Part shown: positions 56,283-64,000 of the stretch, piece by piece
Layout: every line of letters begins with the position of its first letter
How positions within the stretch are numbered: the first letter of the stretch is position 1
NCBI GenBank assembly: GCA_004340125.1
Contig: SLUK01000003.1
Location: 62,001 to 126,000, forward strand
Source of the DNA: Harryflintia acetispora
GTDB taxonomy: Bacteria > Bacillota > Clostridia > Oscillospirales > Ruminococcaceae
DNA length: 64,000 nt
Direction: 5' to 3'
The notes under the pieces: generated by a model
What the model was told of the DNA's origin: nothing
What the model saw: the letters and a program-made list of their open reading frames with translations, nothing else
Databases searched by the model: none
Position numbers and translations under genes: made by a program

Positions 56283-58616
56283 TTACTGGCGGGGAGCGCC
56301 GGCCGGGGCCGCGGGGGCTTCCGGTTGGGCGGGGGCGCCCAGCTGGGCGATCCACTTGCGGCTGCTCTCGGTATAGGCCGCGCCGGTGCGCACGTCGCGC
56401 GAAAGCAGCAGGTGGTAGAATTCCTCGGCGGGCATCGGCCTTGCAAAGACATAGCCCTGCGCCAGGTCGGAGCCGATCCCGCGCAGGAAGTTGGCCTGCT
56501 CGAAGCTCTCCACCCCTTCGCTGACCACGGTGAACTGCAGCTCGTGCCCCAAGGCCACCATCATGCGCACGATGCTGCGGGAGCGCTCGTCGGTCTCGAT
56601 CCCGCTGAGGGCCTCGCGGTCGAGCTTGAGCACATCGACGGGCATCTTCTTGAGCATGTGCAGCGAGGAGTAGCCCACGCCGAAGTCGTCCATCGCCACG
56701 GTGAAGCCCAGGGTGCGCAGCTTGTTCATGATTTCGATCAGGTAATCCAGGTTGTCGTAAAAGGCGCTCTCGGTCAGCTCGAATTCGATCATCGAGGGGC
56801 TCAGTCCATGCCGTAGCACGGTGGTCTGGATAAAGGGGACCAGATCCTTCTGCCCGAGCAGCACCCGCGAGAGATTGAGGGAGATGCGCGGCACCGTCAG
56901 CCCCCGGTCCAGGTGTTCCCTGATCTGGCGGCAGATCTGCTGCAGCATGAAGCGGTCCACCTTGTTGATGAAGCCGTTGCGCTCGAACAGCGGGATAAAC
57001 TTGCCCGGCGGGATCAGCCCCTTGATGGGGTGGCTCCAGCGGATGAGCGCCTCGGCGCCCACGATCTGGCCGGTGTGAAAATCAATCAGCGGCTGGTAGA
57101 AGGGCACGAACTGCCCGGTGCGCAGGGCGGCCTCCATCTCGCTCTCCAGGCTGGCCTCCTCGAGCAGGGTGCTGCGCGCCTGGTCCGAGAAGAAGGCAAA
57201 CCGGCTCTCGTGCGAGCCCTTGGCGTTGGTACGCGCCATGCTGGCGCGGTTGATCATGTTGTTGATGTCGGTCTCGTTCTCCTGCACGCAGTAAATCCCC
57301 ACCGCCAGGGTCAGGTTGAAGGCGGAGAAGTTGTTGATCGAAATGCGCCGCACATGGGAAAAGAGCCGCTCGACGAGCCCGACGATGTCCGCTTGCAGGT
57401 TGCTGTAGGAGGTCAGGATGACGAAGTGGTCCCCTGAAATATGCCCGAAGGGCTGGTCGGGGCGCAGGATTTCCCGCAAAATCCCGGCGATCTCGCAGAG
57501 CATCCGGTCGCCGATCTGGTGCCCGAAGGAGTCGTTGATCAGGCGGAACTTGTTGATGTCGAAATAGATCAGCGCGTAGTGGCGCTTGCCCCGGCGCTCG
57601 AGCAACGGCTCGGCGTCCATGATGAACTTGTTGGAATTGGGGCACTTGGTGACCGGGTCCTCGAGCGCCGCTTTGAGCATCAGCTTGCGGGTGCGGCTCT
57701 TCTGGGCCACCACCGAGATGACCAGCAGCAGGCAAGCCACCAGGATGAACAGGCAGGCGTAGAACGAGATGGTGATGATGTCGGTCGCCTGGCTGGCCAC
57801 CGCTTCGCGGGAGACGGCCGAGATGATATACCAGCCGTTCACGTCCTTGATCGGCACATAGCCGAGATAGACGTCCTCCCCGTTGAGGCGGAAGGCGGCG
57901 ATGCTCGACTTGCCGTTGAGGATGTCGATCGAGAAGCGGCGCACCTGCTCGGGGCTGGCGCTCTCGTCGATGAGCTGTAAAATATTTTTTGAAACCATCT
58001 GCGGGTCGGAGTGGAAGATGATCTCCCCGTTCTGGCTGACGACGTAATAGGAGCCCATCCCGTTTAAAAAGCTGCCGGAATACCGTGTGGAGACGACGCT
58101 GATGTCCTGGGTGCACATCAGCACCCCCTTGATGGCGCCGCCCTCTTTCATCGGCACGCTGTAGGTGACCGCCGCGTTGCCGGCGGTGTCCTCCACCTGG
58201 GGCTTGGACATGTTGGGCGTCCCCTGCAGGGCCTTGAGATAGTTGCGGCTCTGCGACAGGTCGACCGTCTGCCCGTCGCTGGTGTAGCCGCGGCCCGCGG
58301 TGTCGGTGATGGTAATGCGCGAATAGCCGTCGCTCGCGGCCTGCTTGCGCAGGAAGCCGGTCAGCTCCTCGTTGGGGGATTGCAGGTCGGCCGCGCCCAG
58401 GATCGAGCTGGCCAGCGACCCCACCCGGCGCAGGTCGGCCTGCACGCTCTGGGTGACCGCATCGGCGTTCTGCTCGGCGACCTCCAGAATGTGGGACTTG
58501 GTCTGCTCGGTGACCAGGGTATTGATTTGCGATACGTATGCATAGCTGAGGAAAACGATGATCCCCAACAGCAGGAGCATGGCAAAAAAATGGAATACCC
58601 GTTTAACCGCCTTCAA
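56283..58616 (-). CDS. Membrane EAL protein with degenerate GGDEF
   Basis: The 777-residue protein has two membrane helices (about 8-28 and 270-300), a Cache-type extracellular sensor between them, a GGDEF domain reading ISGDHF near 392 in place of GGDEF (so probably no cyclase activity) and an EAL domain with AEALIRWSHP near 520, ELTESAFYDN and DDFGVGYSS. The phosphodiesterase motifs are intact, so it likely degrades c-di-GMP. A Pro/Ala-rich tail ends the protein. Confidence 0.92.
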   Translation of the reverse strand: MKAVKRVFHFFAMLLLLGIIVFLSYAYVSQINTLVTEQTKSHILEVAEQNADAVTQSVQADLRRVGSLASSILGAADLQSPNEELTGFLRKQAASDGYSRITITDTAGRGYTSDGQTVDLSQSRNYLKALQGTPNMSKPQVEDTAGNAAVTYSVPMKEGGAIKGVLMCTQDISVVSTRYSGSFLNGMGSYYVVSQNGEIIFHSDPQMVSKNILQLIDESASPEQVRRFSIDILNGKSSIAAFRLNGEDVYLGYVPIKDVNGWYIISAVSREAVASQATDIITISFYACLFILVACLLLVISVVAQKSRTRKLMLKAALEDPVTKCPNSNKFIMDAEPLLERRGKRHYALIYFDINKFRLINDSFGHQIGDRMLCEIAGILREILRPDQPFGHISGDHFVILTSYSNLQADIVGLVERLFSHVRRISINNFSAFNLTLAVGIYCVQENETDINNMINRASMARTNAKGSHESRFAFFSDQARSTLLEEASLESEMEAALRTGQFVPFYQPLIDFHTGQIVGAEALIRWSHPIKGLIPPGKFIPLFERNGFINKVDRFMLQQICRQIREHLDRGLTVPRISLNLSRVLLGQKDLVPFIQTTVLRHGLSPSMIEFELTESAFYDNLDYLIEIMNKLRTLGFTVAMDDFGVGYSSLHMLKKMPVDVLKLDREALSGIETDERSRSIVRMMVALGHELQFTVVSEGVESFEQANFLRGIGSDLAQGYVFARPMPAEEFYHLLLSRDVRTGAAYTESSRKWIAQLGAPAQPEAPAAPAGAPRQ

Positions 58617-58756
58617 ATACCCACACCCCCCAAGATGTTCGAATGCCGTGATTAAGCAGGTTCCTCACGAAAACCATCATACACGAATCCACGAGATATT
58701 GCAATTCCCTGCGGCAACTCTGTCGAAAAAAGATATTCGGCGCGGCGCGGCTTCGG

Positions 58757-58785
58757 TTTACAAAACGGGCCAAAAAAGGTATAAT
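58757..58785 (+). promoter_or_regulatory. Consensus promoter
   Basis: TTTACA (58757-58762), 17 bases, TATAAT (58780-58785), for the gene at 58824. Confidence 0.8.
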
Positions 58786-58823
58786 TATTACATCAAATGA
58801 AAAACAGGATGGGGGCGGACTGT

Positions 58824-59546
58824 ATGGCGGCAAAGAAAAAACGGAAATACCATCTCAAGCCCGAGGCCAAGCGCCGTTATCTGCGGCTGCTCTGGTGCCT
58901 TGGCGGGGTGCTCGTACTCTGCCTGCTGCTGCGCCTGACCGTATTCCGTTCGACCTATACCCTGGGGGACTTCGATCCGAAGCAGCCCTTCAATGTCGCC
59001 AGCCAGGTGATGGAGGTCATCGACCCGAAGAAGGACGAGGACCTGGTGATTGTGGACGTTTTTATCAATACCGACAATAAATCGACCCTCACCTCGGTCC
59101 AGGTCCAGCTCACCGAGCTGATCTCGCAGAAGAAGTGCCGCGAATGGACGCTGGACATCGGCAAAAGCAAAGCGCGCCTCACAAAGGGGGAGACGCTCAA
59201 GGCGAACCTCTCCTCCCAGCGCGGGCGCTTCCCGCCGCTGGAGGAGAGCCTTAGCACCCTTTCGCGCATCCCGTTTCTGACCATCGCCACCTCGACCGAC
59301 GCCAGCTCCAAGGAACACTATGAATACAACACCAAGAGCTACCGGCCCAATGTCAACCCCTCCTTCAGCGACCATGCGCAGGAGAGCGGCGCGTCGGTGA
59401 TCTGGGTTTCCCGCACCGGGGCGGTCTCCAACTCCGACCCGACCTACATCCCCATTTCGGACTACATGGCCATCGACTGCTATTCGGCGATGAACGACGG
59501 CTCGGGTGAGCCGCGCCACCGGTTCGTCATCCTGCTGGAGCGCTAG
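58824..59546 (+). CDS. Membrane-anchored hypothetical protein
   Basis: ATG 58824 gives 240 residues; the earlier ATG at 58797 would be only a few bases after the expected transcription start. A basic N-terminus (KKKRKYHLKPEAKRRYLRLL) is followed by one transmembrane helix (about 26-46) and an extracellular part with STYTLGDFDPKQPF and VDVFINTDNKSTLTSVQVQL. I recognise no family. It is followed after 1 base by a Nudix gene, so probably one operon. Confidence 0.7.
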   Translation: MAAKKKRKYHLKPEAKRRYLRLLWCLGGVLVLCLLLRLTVFRSTYTLGDFDPKQPFNVASQVMEVIDPKKDEDLVIVDVFINTDNKSTLTSVQVQLTELISQKKCREWTLDIGKSKARLTKGETLKANLSSQRGRFPPLEESLSTLSRIPFLTIATSTDASSKEHYEYNTKSYRPNVNPSFSDHAQESGASVIWVSRTGAVSNSDPTYIPISDYMAIDCYSAMNDGSGEPRHRFVILLER

Positions 59547-59547
59547 G

Positions 59548-60099
59548 ATGGATTACCGGGAAGCGATCATGGCCTTCGTCCCCGGCTGCGAGCAGGAGGC
59601 GGCGGACAAGCGGGTCATATGCGAGGCGGCCGGCCGCTGCGGGCGCACGATTCTCAGCAGGGAGTGCGAGGCTATGCACCTGACCGCCTCGGGTCTGGTG
59701 CTCGACGAATCCCATACGCAGGCGCTGATGGTTTGGCACAATCTCTTTAGCGCCTGGAGCTTCCCCGGCGGCCACGCCGATGGGGAAGGGGACCTTCTGG
59801 GCGTGGCGCTGCGCGAGGCGGTGGAGGAGACCGGGATCACGCGGGTGCTCCCCCTTCGGGAGGGGATCGCCTCGCTGGACATCCTGCCGGTCTTCGGGCA
59901 TGTGCGGCGGGGGCGGTATGTGCCTGCCCACCTCCACCTGTCGGCGAGCTACCTGCTCGTCGCGCCGAAGGGCCAGTCGCTGCGGTATAAGGAGGACGAA
60001 AACAGCGCGGTGCGCTGGTTCCCGCTCGGAGAGCTTGCCGCGGCCAGCGGCGAGCCGCACATGGCGGCGGTCTATGAAAAGCTGATCGAACGTATATAA
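59548..60099 (+). CDS. Nudix hydrolase
   Basis: The 183-residue protein has the Nudix box GGHADGEGDLLGVALREAVEETGI near 75-98 (Gly, Glu, REAVEETG). It probably hydrolyses a nucleoside diphosphate-linked substrate. ATG 59548 lies 1 base after the previous stop, so translational coupling is expected. Confidence 0.9.
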   Translation: MDYREAIMAFVPGCEQEAADKRVICEAAGRCGRTILSRECEAMHLTASGLVLDESHTQALMVWHNLFSAWSFPGGHADGEGDLLGVALREAVEETGITRVLPLREGIASLDILPVFGHVRRGRYVPAHLHLSASYLLVAPKGQSLRYKEDENSAVRWFPLGELAAASGEPHMAAVYEKLIERI

Positions 60100-60107
60100 G
60101 AGTACAA

Positions 60108-60144
60108 GCAGGCCGCGCAATTAAAAATTGCGCGGCCTGCTTTT
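60108..60144 (+). terminator. Terminator after Nudix gene
   Basis: GCAGGCCGCGCAATT pairs with AATTGCGCGGCCTGC, followed by TTTT. Confidence 0.88.
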
Positions 60145-60159
60145 GCAGCCGGACGGGGA

Positions 60160-61437
60160 CTAGCCGAGCTCCTCGGGCCGGTAGAAGATGTGCAGCAGGG
60201 GATGGTTTTGGTTGGGCTCCCACACCCAGGGCTTGGCGGGGTTATAGGGGCCGGTGACATTGGCGAAGGCAAAGCCTTGGTAGGTGGATTGCACCGTCAT
60301 TTCGGCCGCCGGCTTGGCAAAGGTGCCGGGCGGGTTGTAGTTCCAAATGACCGAGGAGGGGCTATCGCTGCTCCACCACTCCTGGACCGCACTGCCGGCT
60401 CCGCGTCCGGTCTCCCAGTAGACGTTTTGGAAGGCGGAAGCATAGGTCCCGTGCCCCGAGATCCCGCCCAGGGAATCCTCGCCGGCGACCGTGTTGATCG
60501 CGTAGCAGCGGGCGAGACTGCCGGTAAAGTTCCCGCTGAGCCCGCCGGCATTGGCGGTTTTGGCATAGATGCTGCAGCTCGAGGAGAAGGAGTCGCGCAC
60601 TGTGACGCCCACGGCCGTCGCGAAGAGCCCGCCCGAGCAGACATTGGCCCTCGTGGTGCCGTTGGCCGCCAGACACTGGTCGAGGGTGACGTTGCTTGCC
60701 GCACGGATCAGGCCGGCATCGTACTCCCCACCGGTACAGGTGAAGGTGTTGACGCCGAACCGCCGGAGGGTGGAGTTGGTCAGGTTCCCGAAGAGGGCGT
60801 TGCCGCTGCTGTGCCCGGTGCTGGTCAGGTTCCAGACATAGTGCCCGCAGCCGTCGTAGTTTATGCCGTCCGCGTCGATGGGGGTCCAGTTCCCCCAGGA
60901 GGAAAGGTCGATGTCCACGTTCTGGCGGAAATAACTTCCGGGGTGCTCCCGCACATGGGAGAGCTGTTTTGCGTTCTGGATGACGTAGGGGTTCCCCGCG
61001 CTGCCGTCGCCCAAGAGGTAGCCGCCCTGCGCCTCGGTGTGCCGCCCGCCGCAATATTGGGTGGTATAGGGGAAAGTGCGGCTGTCCTCGGTGTCCAGCC
61101 CGGCGCGCCGCGCGTCGGGCTGCGCCGTCACCCGGATGGTGTAGCGCTCGGCATGCTCGAGGTCGAAGGCGAGCGGGAGATAGAGCGTCTGCGTCACGCC
61201 GCCGGACAGGGAAGCCTGCGCGCGCACCAGGGGCGGCTGTGAGGTGTTTTCCCCCCGGAACACCTCGAAGGTATAGTCCGCCGTTCTCGGCGAAGGCGTG
61301 AAGGGCAGCTCGATCCCATAATCGGCGGTGTAGCCGTTATCAGGTGTTAAGTTCACCCGCCCGGCGGCGTCCGCCGGGAGTATGAGAGCAGCCAGCAGCA
61401 CCCCCAGTGCGAGCGCGCAGCGTAGATGGTATTTCAT
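60160..61437 (-). CDS. Secreted GLUG-repeat-like surface protein
   Basis: The 425-residue protein has a signal peptide (ALALGVLLAALILPADA), an N-terminal beta domain and a central beta-helix-like series (YVIQNAKQLSHVREHPGSYF, VDIDLSSWGNWTPI, then YDGCGHYVWNL, NALFGNLTNSTLRRFGV, NAGGLSGNFTGSLARCYA) that matches GLUG/right-handed-helix surface proteins. Asn/Gly-rich. No sorting motif is visible, so it is probably released. Function: adhesion or carbohydrate contact is possible. Confidence 0.82.
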   Translation of the reverse strand: MKYHLRCALALGVLLAALILPADAAGRVNLTPDNGYTADYGIELPFTPSPRTADYTFEVFRGENTSQPPLVRAQASLSGGVTQTLYLPLAFDLEHAERYTIRVTAQPDARRAGLDTEDSRTFPYTTQYCGGRHTEAQGGYLLGDGSAGNPYVIQNAKQLSHVREHPGSYFRQNVDIDLSSWGNWTPIDADGINYDGCGHYVWNLTSTGHSSGNALFGNLTNSTLRRFGVNTFTCTGGEYDAGLIRAASNVTLDQCLAANGTTRANVCSGGLFATAVGVTVRDSFSSSCSIYAKTANAGGLSGNFTGSLARCYAINTVAGEDSLGGISGHGTYASAFQNVYWETGRGAGSAVQEWWSSDSPSSVIWNYNPPGTFAKPAAEMTVQSTYQGFAFANVTGPYNPAKPWVWEPNQNHPLLHIFYRPEELG

Positions 61438-61540
61438 CACGATATTCCCCCCGTGTCATAATCAAATAAAAATGACCAGCAGATAAGGCAGCTAACGGTC
61501 ATCGGCCGGGGAGGCGGAAGAAGAAAATACCGGTTTTTCC

Positions 61541-61569
61541 TTGCAAAGGGCGGAAAAAAAGGATATAAT
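61541..61569 (+). promoter_or_regulatory. Promoter of candidate small RNA
   Basis: TTGCAA (61541-61546), 17 bases, TATAAT (61564-61569), with no open frame downstream before the terminator. Confidence 0.75.
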
Positions 61570-61575
61570 TAGGAC

Positions 61576-61665
61576 AGGACTGGAAGAGACTGGGGATTTT
61601 GCCCTGCTTTCTTCCCGAAAAGAGCGAAAAAGTGACCGTTAGCTGCCTTAGCTAACGGTCATTTT
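61576..61665 (+). ncRNA. Candidate small RNA with own promoter and terminator
   Basis: About 90 bases lie between the promoter and the terminator (TGACCGTTAGCT/AGCTAACGGTCA at 61633-61661 plus T4). Inside, GGAAGA...GGG/CCC...TCTTCC folds. No ribosome binding site and frame of useful length are present. The 5' arm of the terminator is complementary to 61486-61503. Expression is not shown. Confidence 0.6.
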
Positions 61666-61800
61666 CATTCGCACTTGCCAGCCGCAAAAGCCTTCCTCTT
61701 CCGTGAAATGGAAGGGAAAACCCGGGAGGGCATGCCTTCTTTTGCCGCCTCGGGGTATGAGCGGGGCGCGGCTTGTCCAAACTGCCTGTAAAGGCAATTC

Positions 61801-61854
61801 TTGACAAAAAGTAAAAAACGCTTATAATTAGTAAATGCAAATAATTCGCATTTA
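61801..61854 (+). promoter_or_regulatory. Promoter with Fur-family operator
   Basis: TTGACA (61801-61806), 16 bases, TATAAT (61823-61828). TAAATGC-AAATAATTC-GCATTTA (61832-61854) overlaps the start site, a 7-1-7 type Fur/Zur/PerR-like site (TGCAAAT-A-ATTCGCA). Confidence 0.85.
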
Positions 61855-61869
61855 GGAGGACCCCGAAAT

Positions 61870-62727
61870 TTGGAAACCCTGTTTGAAATTATCCAGGACG
61901 CCCTGATCGATTCGCTGAAGATGCTGCCCTTCCTCTTCGGGGCCTACCTGCTCATCGAGTACCTCGAGCACCACTCCTCCGAGCGCATGGAGCGGCTACT
62001 CGCCGGTTCGAGCCGCTTCGGCCCGGTGAGCGGCGCGCTGCTCGGCTGCGTGCCGCAGTGCGGTTTTTCGGTGGCGGCGGCCAACCTCTACAGCGGGCGG
62101 ATCATCACCCCCGGCACCCTGGTGGCGGTCTTTCTGTCCACCTCGGACGAGGCGCTGCCCATCCTGCTGGCGAACCCCGGAAACCTGGGCGTGATCGGCA
62201 AGCTGATCGCGATCAAGGTGGTGCTGGCCATTGCAGTCGGGATGGGGTTGGACCTGCTGCTGCGCGCCCGCCGCGGGAGCGGCGCCGGCGAACGCCGGGC
62301 GCATATGGAGCGCCTCTGCGAGCACTGCCACTGCGAGGAGCACGGGATTTTGCGCTCGGCGCTGCGCCATACGGTGGAAATCTTCGTTTTCGTGCTGATC
62401 GTTTCGATCGTCCTCGGCGGGGTGGTCGAGTGGCTCGGCCCCGAGCGGCTCTCGGCGCTGCTGCTGGGCGGCAGCCTGCTGCAGCCCGCTGTCGCGGCGC
62501 TGCTCGGCTTTATCCCCAACTGCGCGGCCTCGGTGCTGTTGACCAGCCTGTACCTCGAGGGGACCATCAGCTTCGGGGCGGTGGTCGCCGGGCTGTCCAC
62601 CAGCGCGGGGGTGGGCTTCCTGGTGCTTTTTCGGGTCAACCGGGATCTTAAGGAAAATCTCAGGCTTTGCGGGGTCGTCTATCTCGCCGGGTTCGCGGCG
62701 GGGACCCTGATCCAGCTGCTGGCTTAG
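61870..62727 (+). CDS. Permease of ArsP/metal-efflux type
   Basis: TTG 61870 follows AGGAGG. The 285-residue protein has about eight membrane segments. Conserved GCVPQCGFS (C60, C64) and GFIPNCAAS in symmetric halves are hallmarks of the DUF318/ArsP-like or putative Mn/Zn exporter family. A His/Cys-rich cytoplasmic loop (CEHCHCEEHG near 155) could bind metal. It is followed 12 bases later by a Fur-like gene and preceded by a Fur-type operator, so metal-controlled expression is likely. Ion unknown. Confidence 0.82.
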   Translation: METLFEIIQDALIDSLKMLPFLFGAYLLIEYLEHHSSERMERLLAGSSRFGPVSGALLGCVPQCGFSVAAANLYSGRIITPGTLVAVFLSTSDEALPILLANPGNLGVIGKLIAIKVVLAIAVGMGLDLLLRARRGSGAGERRAHMERLCEHCHCEEHGILRSALRHTVEIFVFVLIVSIVLGGVVEWLGPERLSALLLGGSLLQPAVAALLGFIPNCAASVLLTSLYLEGTISFGAVVAGLSTSAGVGFLVLFRVNRDLKENLRLCGVVYLAGFAAGTLIQLLA

Positions 62728-62739
62728 GAGGGGAGCGGG

Positions 62740-63153
62740 ATGTCCGACAATCTGCTGCTGCGCGCCCATCTCAAGGAGACGCCCGGCCGCCGTGCGATCC
62801 TGCGGGTGCTGCGCGCGGCTGACGGCCCGCAAAGCGCCCAGGAAATCTGGGAGCGCTGTGGGGACAGCCGGGTCAACCTTTCGACCGTCTACCGCTTTCT
62901 GGGACTGTTGTGCAAAAGCGGTTTGCTGGTGCGTACCGCCCGGCAGGACGGTGCGGTGGACTATCAGCTTACCGGCGGCAGGCACCACCATCAACTGGTT
63001 TGCGCCCTGTGCGGCGAGGAGGTGCCGCTCGAGGGCTGTCCGCTGGGGGAGATGGCAAAGGAGCTCGAGGCGCGCACCGGGTTCGCGGTGACCGGCCACA
63101 GCCTCCAGTTTACCGGGATCTGCCCGCGCTGCCAGAAAAAAAGAAGCGACTGA
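62740..63153 (+). CDS. Fur-family metalloregulator
   Basis: The 137-residue protein has a winged helix (RRAILRVLRAADGPQSAQEIW...VNLSTVYRFLGLL), the dimer domain with GGRHHHQLVCALCGEEV and CPRCQ near the C-terminus (two CxxC zinc pairs). The HHH cluster is a metal sensor site. It most resembles Zur/Fur-type regulators. It is co-transcribed with the permease and is the likely reader of the 61832-61854 operator. Confidence 0.93.
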   Translation: MSDNLLLRAHLKETPGRRAILRVLRAADGPQSAQEIWERCGDSRVNLSTVYRFLGLLCKSGLLVRTARQDGAVDYQLTGGRHHHQLVCALCGEEVPLEGCPLGEMAKELEARTGFAVTGHSLQFTGICPRCQKKRSD

Positions 63154-63158
63154 AGAAA

Positions 63159-63188
63159 AAAACCCCGGCTTTGATAAGCCGGGGTTTT
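63159..63188 (+). terminator. Terminator after Fur gene
   Basis: AAAACCCCGGCTT pairs with AAGCCGGGGTTTT. Confidence 0.88.
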
Positions 63189-63189
63189 C

Positions 63190-63224
63190 TTGACAATGGC
63201 AATCATAATAGTTATAATTATAAC
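63190..63224 (+). promoter_or_regulatory. Promoter with palindromic operator for MarR gene
   Basis: TTGACA (63190-63195), 17 bases, TATAAT (63213-63218). GTTATAATTATAAC (63211-63224) is a perfect 14-base palindrome on the -10, a likely MarR site. Confidence 0.85.
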
Positions 63225-63255
63225 CGTTCTGTTTATAACAAAGGGGGCGGCCGTT

Positions 63256-63729
63256 CTGCAATCCCACATCCTTGACTATGCCAACCATTTCAAGCGCTTC
63301 TATTCCCGGATGTTTCAGCCGCTGGCGCAGCGCTACGCGCTCACCCAGCTGGAGATCGACGTGCTGCTCTTTTTGCACAACAATCCGCAATACAACACGG
63401 CGCGGGACATCGTGGAAAAGCGCGGGGTGGCCAAGTCCAACGTCTCCGCCGCCGTCGAGGCGCTGCGGGAAAAGGGGTACCTCACCTCGGGCCCGGACCC
63501 GCAAAGCCGCAAGGTGCAGCGCCTGAGCCTGGCGCCGGAGTCGCGCGTGGCGCTCTCTGAGCTCGCCGCGCGGCAGGAGCGCTGCTTTGCCGTCCTGTTC
63601 GCGGGCTTTGGCGATAATGAGCTCAAGGAGCTGCGGCAGCTTTTGCAGCGGCTTGATCAAAACGTGCAGGCGGCGCTGCGGGGGATGGACGCGCTGCGGG
63701 CGGATTTCCAGACGGATCAAAAGGAGTAG
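63256..63729 (+). CDS. MarR-family regulator, probable CTG start
   Basis: The open frame runs upstream to 63190, but that part is promoter. The only suitable start after the promoter is CTG 63256, 8 bases after AAGGGGG, giving 157 residues. The winged helix (LTQLEIDVLLFLHNNPQYNTARDIVEKRGVAKSNVSAAVEALREKGYL split across 30-75) and the dimerising ends match MarR. It probably controls itself and the adjacent permease. The start is inference; a non-canonical codon is unusual. Confidence 0.82.
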   Translation: MQSHILDYANHFKRFYSRMFQPLAQRYALTQLEIDVLLFLHNNPQYNTARDIVEKRGVAKSNVSAAVEALREKGYLTSGPDPQSRKVQRLSLAPESRVALSELAARQERCFAVLFAGFGDNELKELRQLLQRLDQNVQAALRGMDALRADFQTDQKE

Positions 63730-63735
63730 AAAGAT

Positions 63736-64000
63736 ATGCTTTATGCAGTAGCCATCTGTTTTCTGGCGGGCCTCGGCGCGGGGCTGGGCACCGGATTTGC
63801 CGGGATGAGCGCGGCGGCGGTGATCAGCCCCATGCTGATCACCTTTCTGGGGGTGGAGCCCTATATGGCCGTCGGGATCGCCTTGGCGAGCGACGTGCTG
63901 GCCAGCGCCGTCTCGGCCTATACCTATGGGAAGAACAAAAACCTGGATATCAAAAACGGACTGGTGATGATGATCGCCGTGCTCTGCTTCACCCTGGTGG
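63736..64000 (+). CDS. TauE/SafE-family permease, partial
   Basis: ATG 63736 after AAGGAG. The first 88 codons show two to three membrane segments with GLGAGLGTGFAGMSAAAVISPML, the typical N-terminal repeat of TauE/SafE exporters (sulfite/organosulfonate). It continues past the window. Confidence 0.8.
   Translation, partial: MLYAVAICFLAGLGAGLGTGFAGMSAAAVISPMLITFLGVEPYMAVGIALASDVLASAVSAYTYGKNKNLDIKNGLVMMIAVLCFTLV

Larger units (their letters stand above)
61465..61670. repeat. MITE-like region with inverted ends
   Basis: AATAAAAATGACC (about 61465-61477) and GGTCATTTTCATT (61658-61670) are inverted with one mismatch. AAGGCAGCTAACGGTCAT (61486-61503) is inverted at 61633-61650 and its core repeats directly at 61650-61662. 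No target duplication was found. Confidence 0.5.

Noticed and set aside
58797..58823. ATG 58797 as start
   Set aside because: It is within a few bases of the predicted transcription start and has no ribosome binding site.

Overview
The window reads as a GC-rich gut Clostridium relative (Bacillota, most likely Oscillospirales). Support comes from a YerC/YecD-type TrpR regulator, Hsp33, class B sortase, MsmX-dependent-style sugar permeases without their own ATPase, Gram-positive ribosome binding sites, and a Tn1549/Tn916-type integrative conjugative element (ICE). No species call is possible from the sequence alone.

Region 1 (1 to about 23.8 kb) is an ICE. From left to right it carries a TnpW-like fragment, an AT-hook/ParB fusion, DUF7768, ArdA, a PcfB-VirD4-Maff2-TrbL-like-PrgI-VirB4-NlpC/P60 type IV secretion operon with two DNA methyltransferases embedded, accessory Cys-rich proteins, MobC, a relaxase, a ten-copy iteron-like array, an XRE regulator, a TetR/nitroreductase cargo pair, a sigma-like factor with a leader peptide, and a large serine recombinase at the right. 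The striking feature is a 25-bp palindrome (arms ACTTYGGGACA and TGTCCCRAAGT around 3 bp) present 15 times between 940 and 22074, nearly always at gene junctions. The same two hexamers occur in swapped order inside two promoters, including that of the recombinase. I infer a dispersed operator/parS-like system, possibly read by the ParB protein (a KorB-like arrangement).

Region 2 (about 24.1 to 30.3 kb) is AT-rich and lacks the palindrome. It has TetR, a heterodimeric ABC exporter, a Cys-rich KTR protein, a second leader peptide/sigma/HTH module like that of Tn916, and a remnant of a RepA-type replication initiator. It looks like the remains of a second element next to, or interrupted by, the first.

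Region 3 (about 30.4 to 64 kb) is GC-rich chromosome. It includes a tiny sortase substrate, an RlmD-family rRNA methyltransferase, a solitary AT-rich nuclease-like gene, a lipoprotein/GGDEF-EAL pair, a DEAD-box helicase, a two-component system divergent from an unusual import-permease/HlyD/MacB-like operon whose lipoprotein gene holds a G11 tract, an M20 peptidase, YerC-methyltransferase-Hsp33, tRNA-Lys with a phage-like orphan, an aspartoacylase-like enzyme, class B sortase, pyrophosphatase, a second EAL protein, a Nudix enzyme, a GLUG-type surface protein, a candidate small RNA, a metal permease with its Fur-family regulator and operator, and a MarR/TauE pair cut by the window edge.
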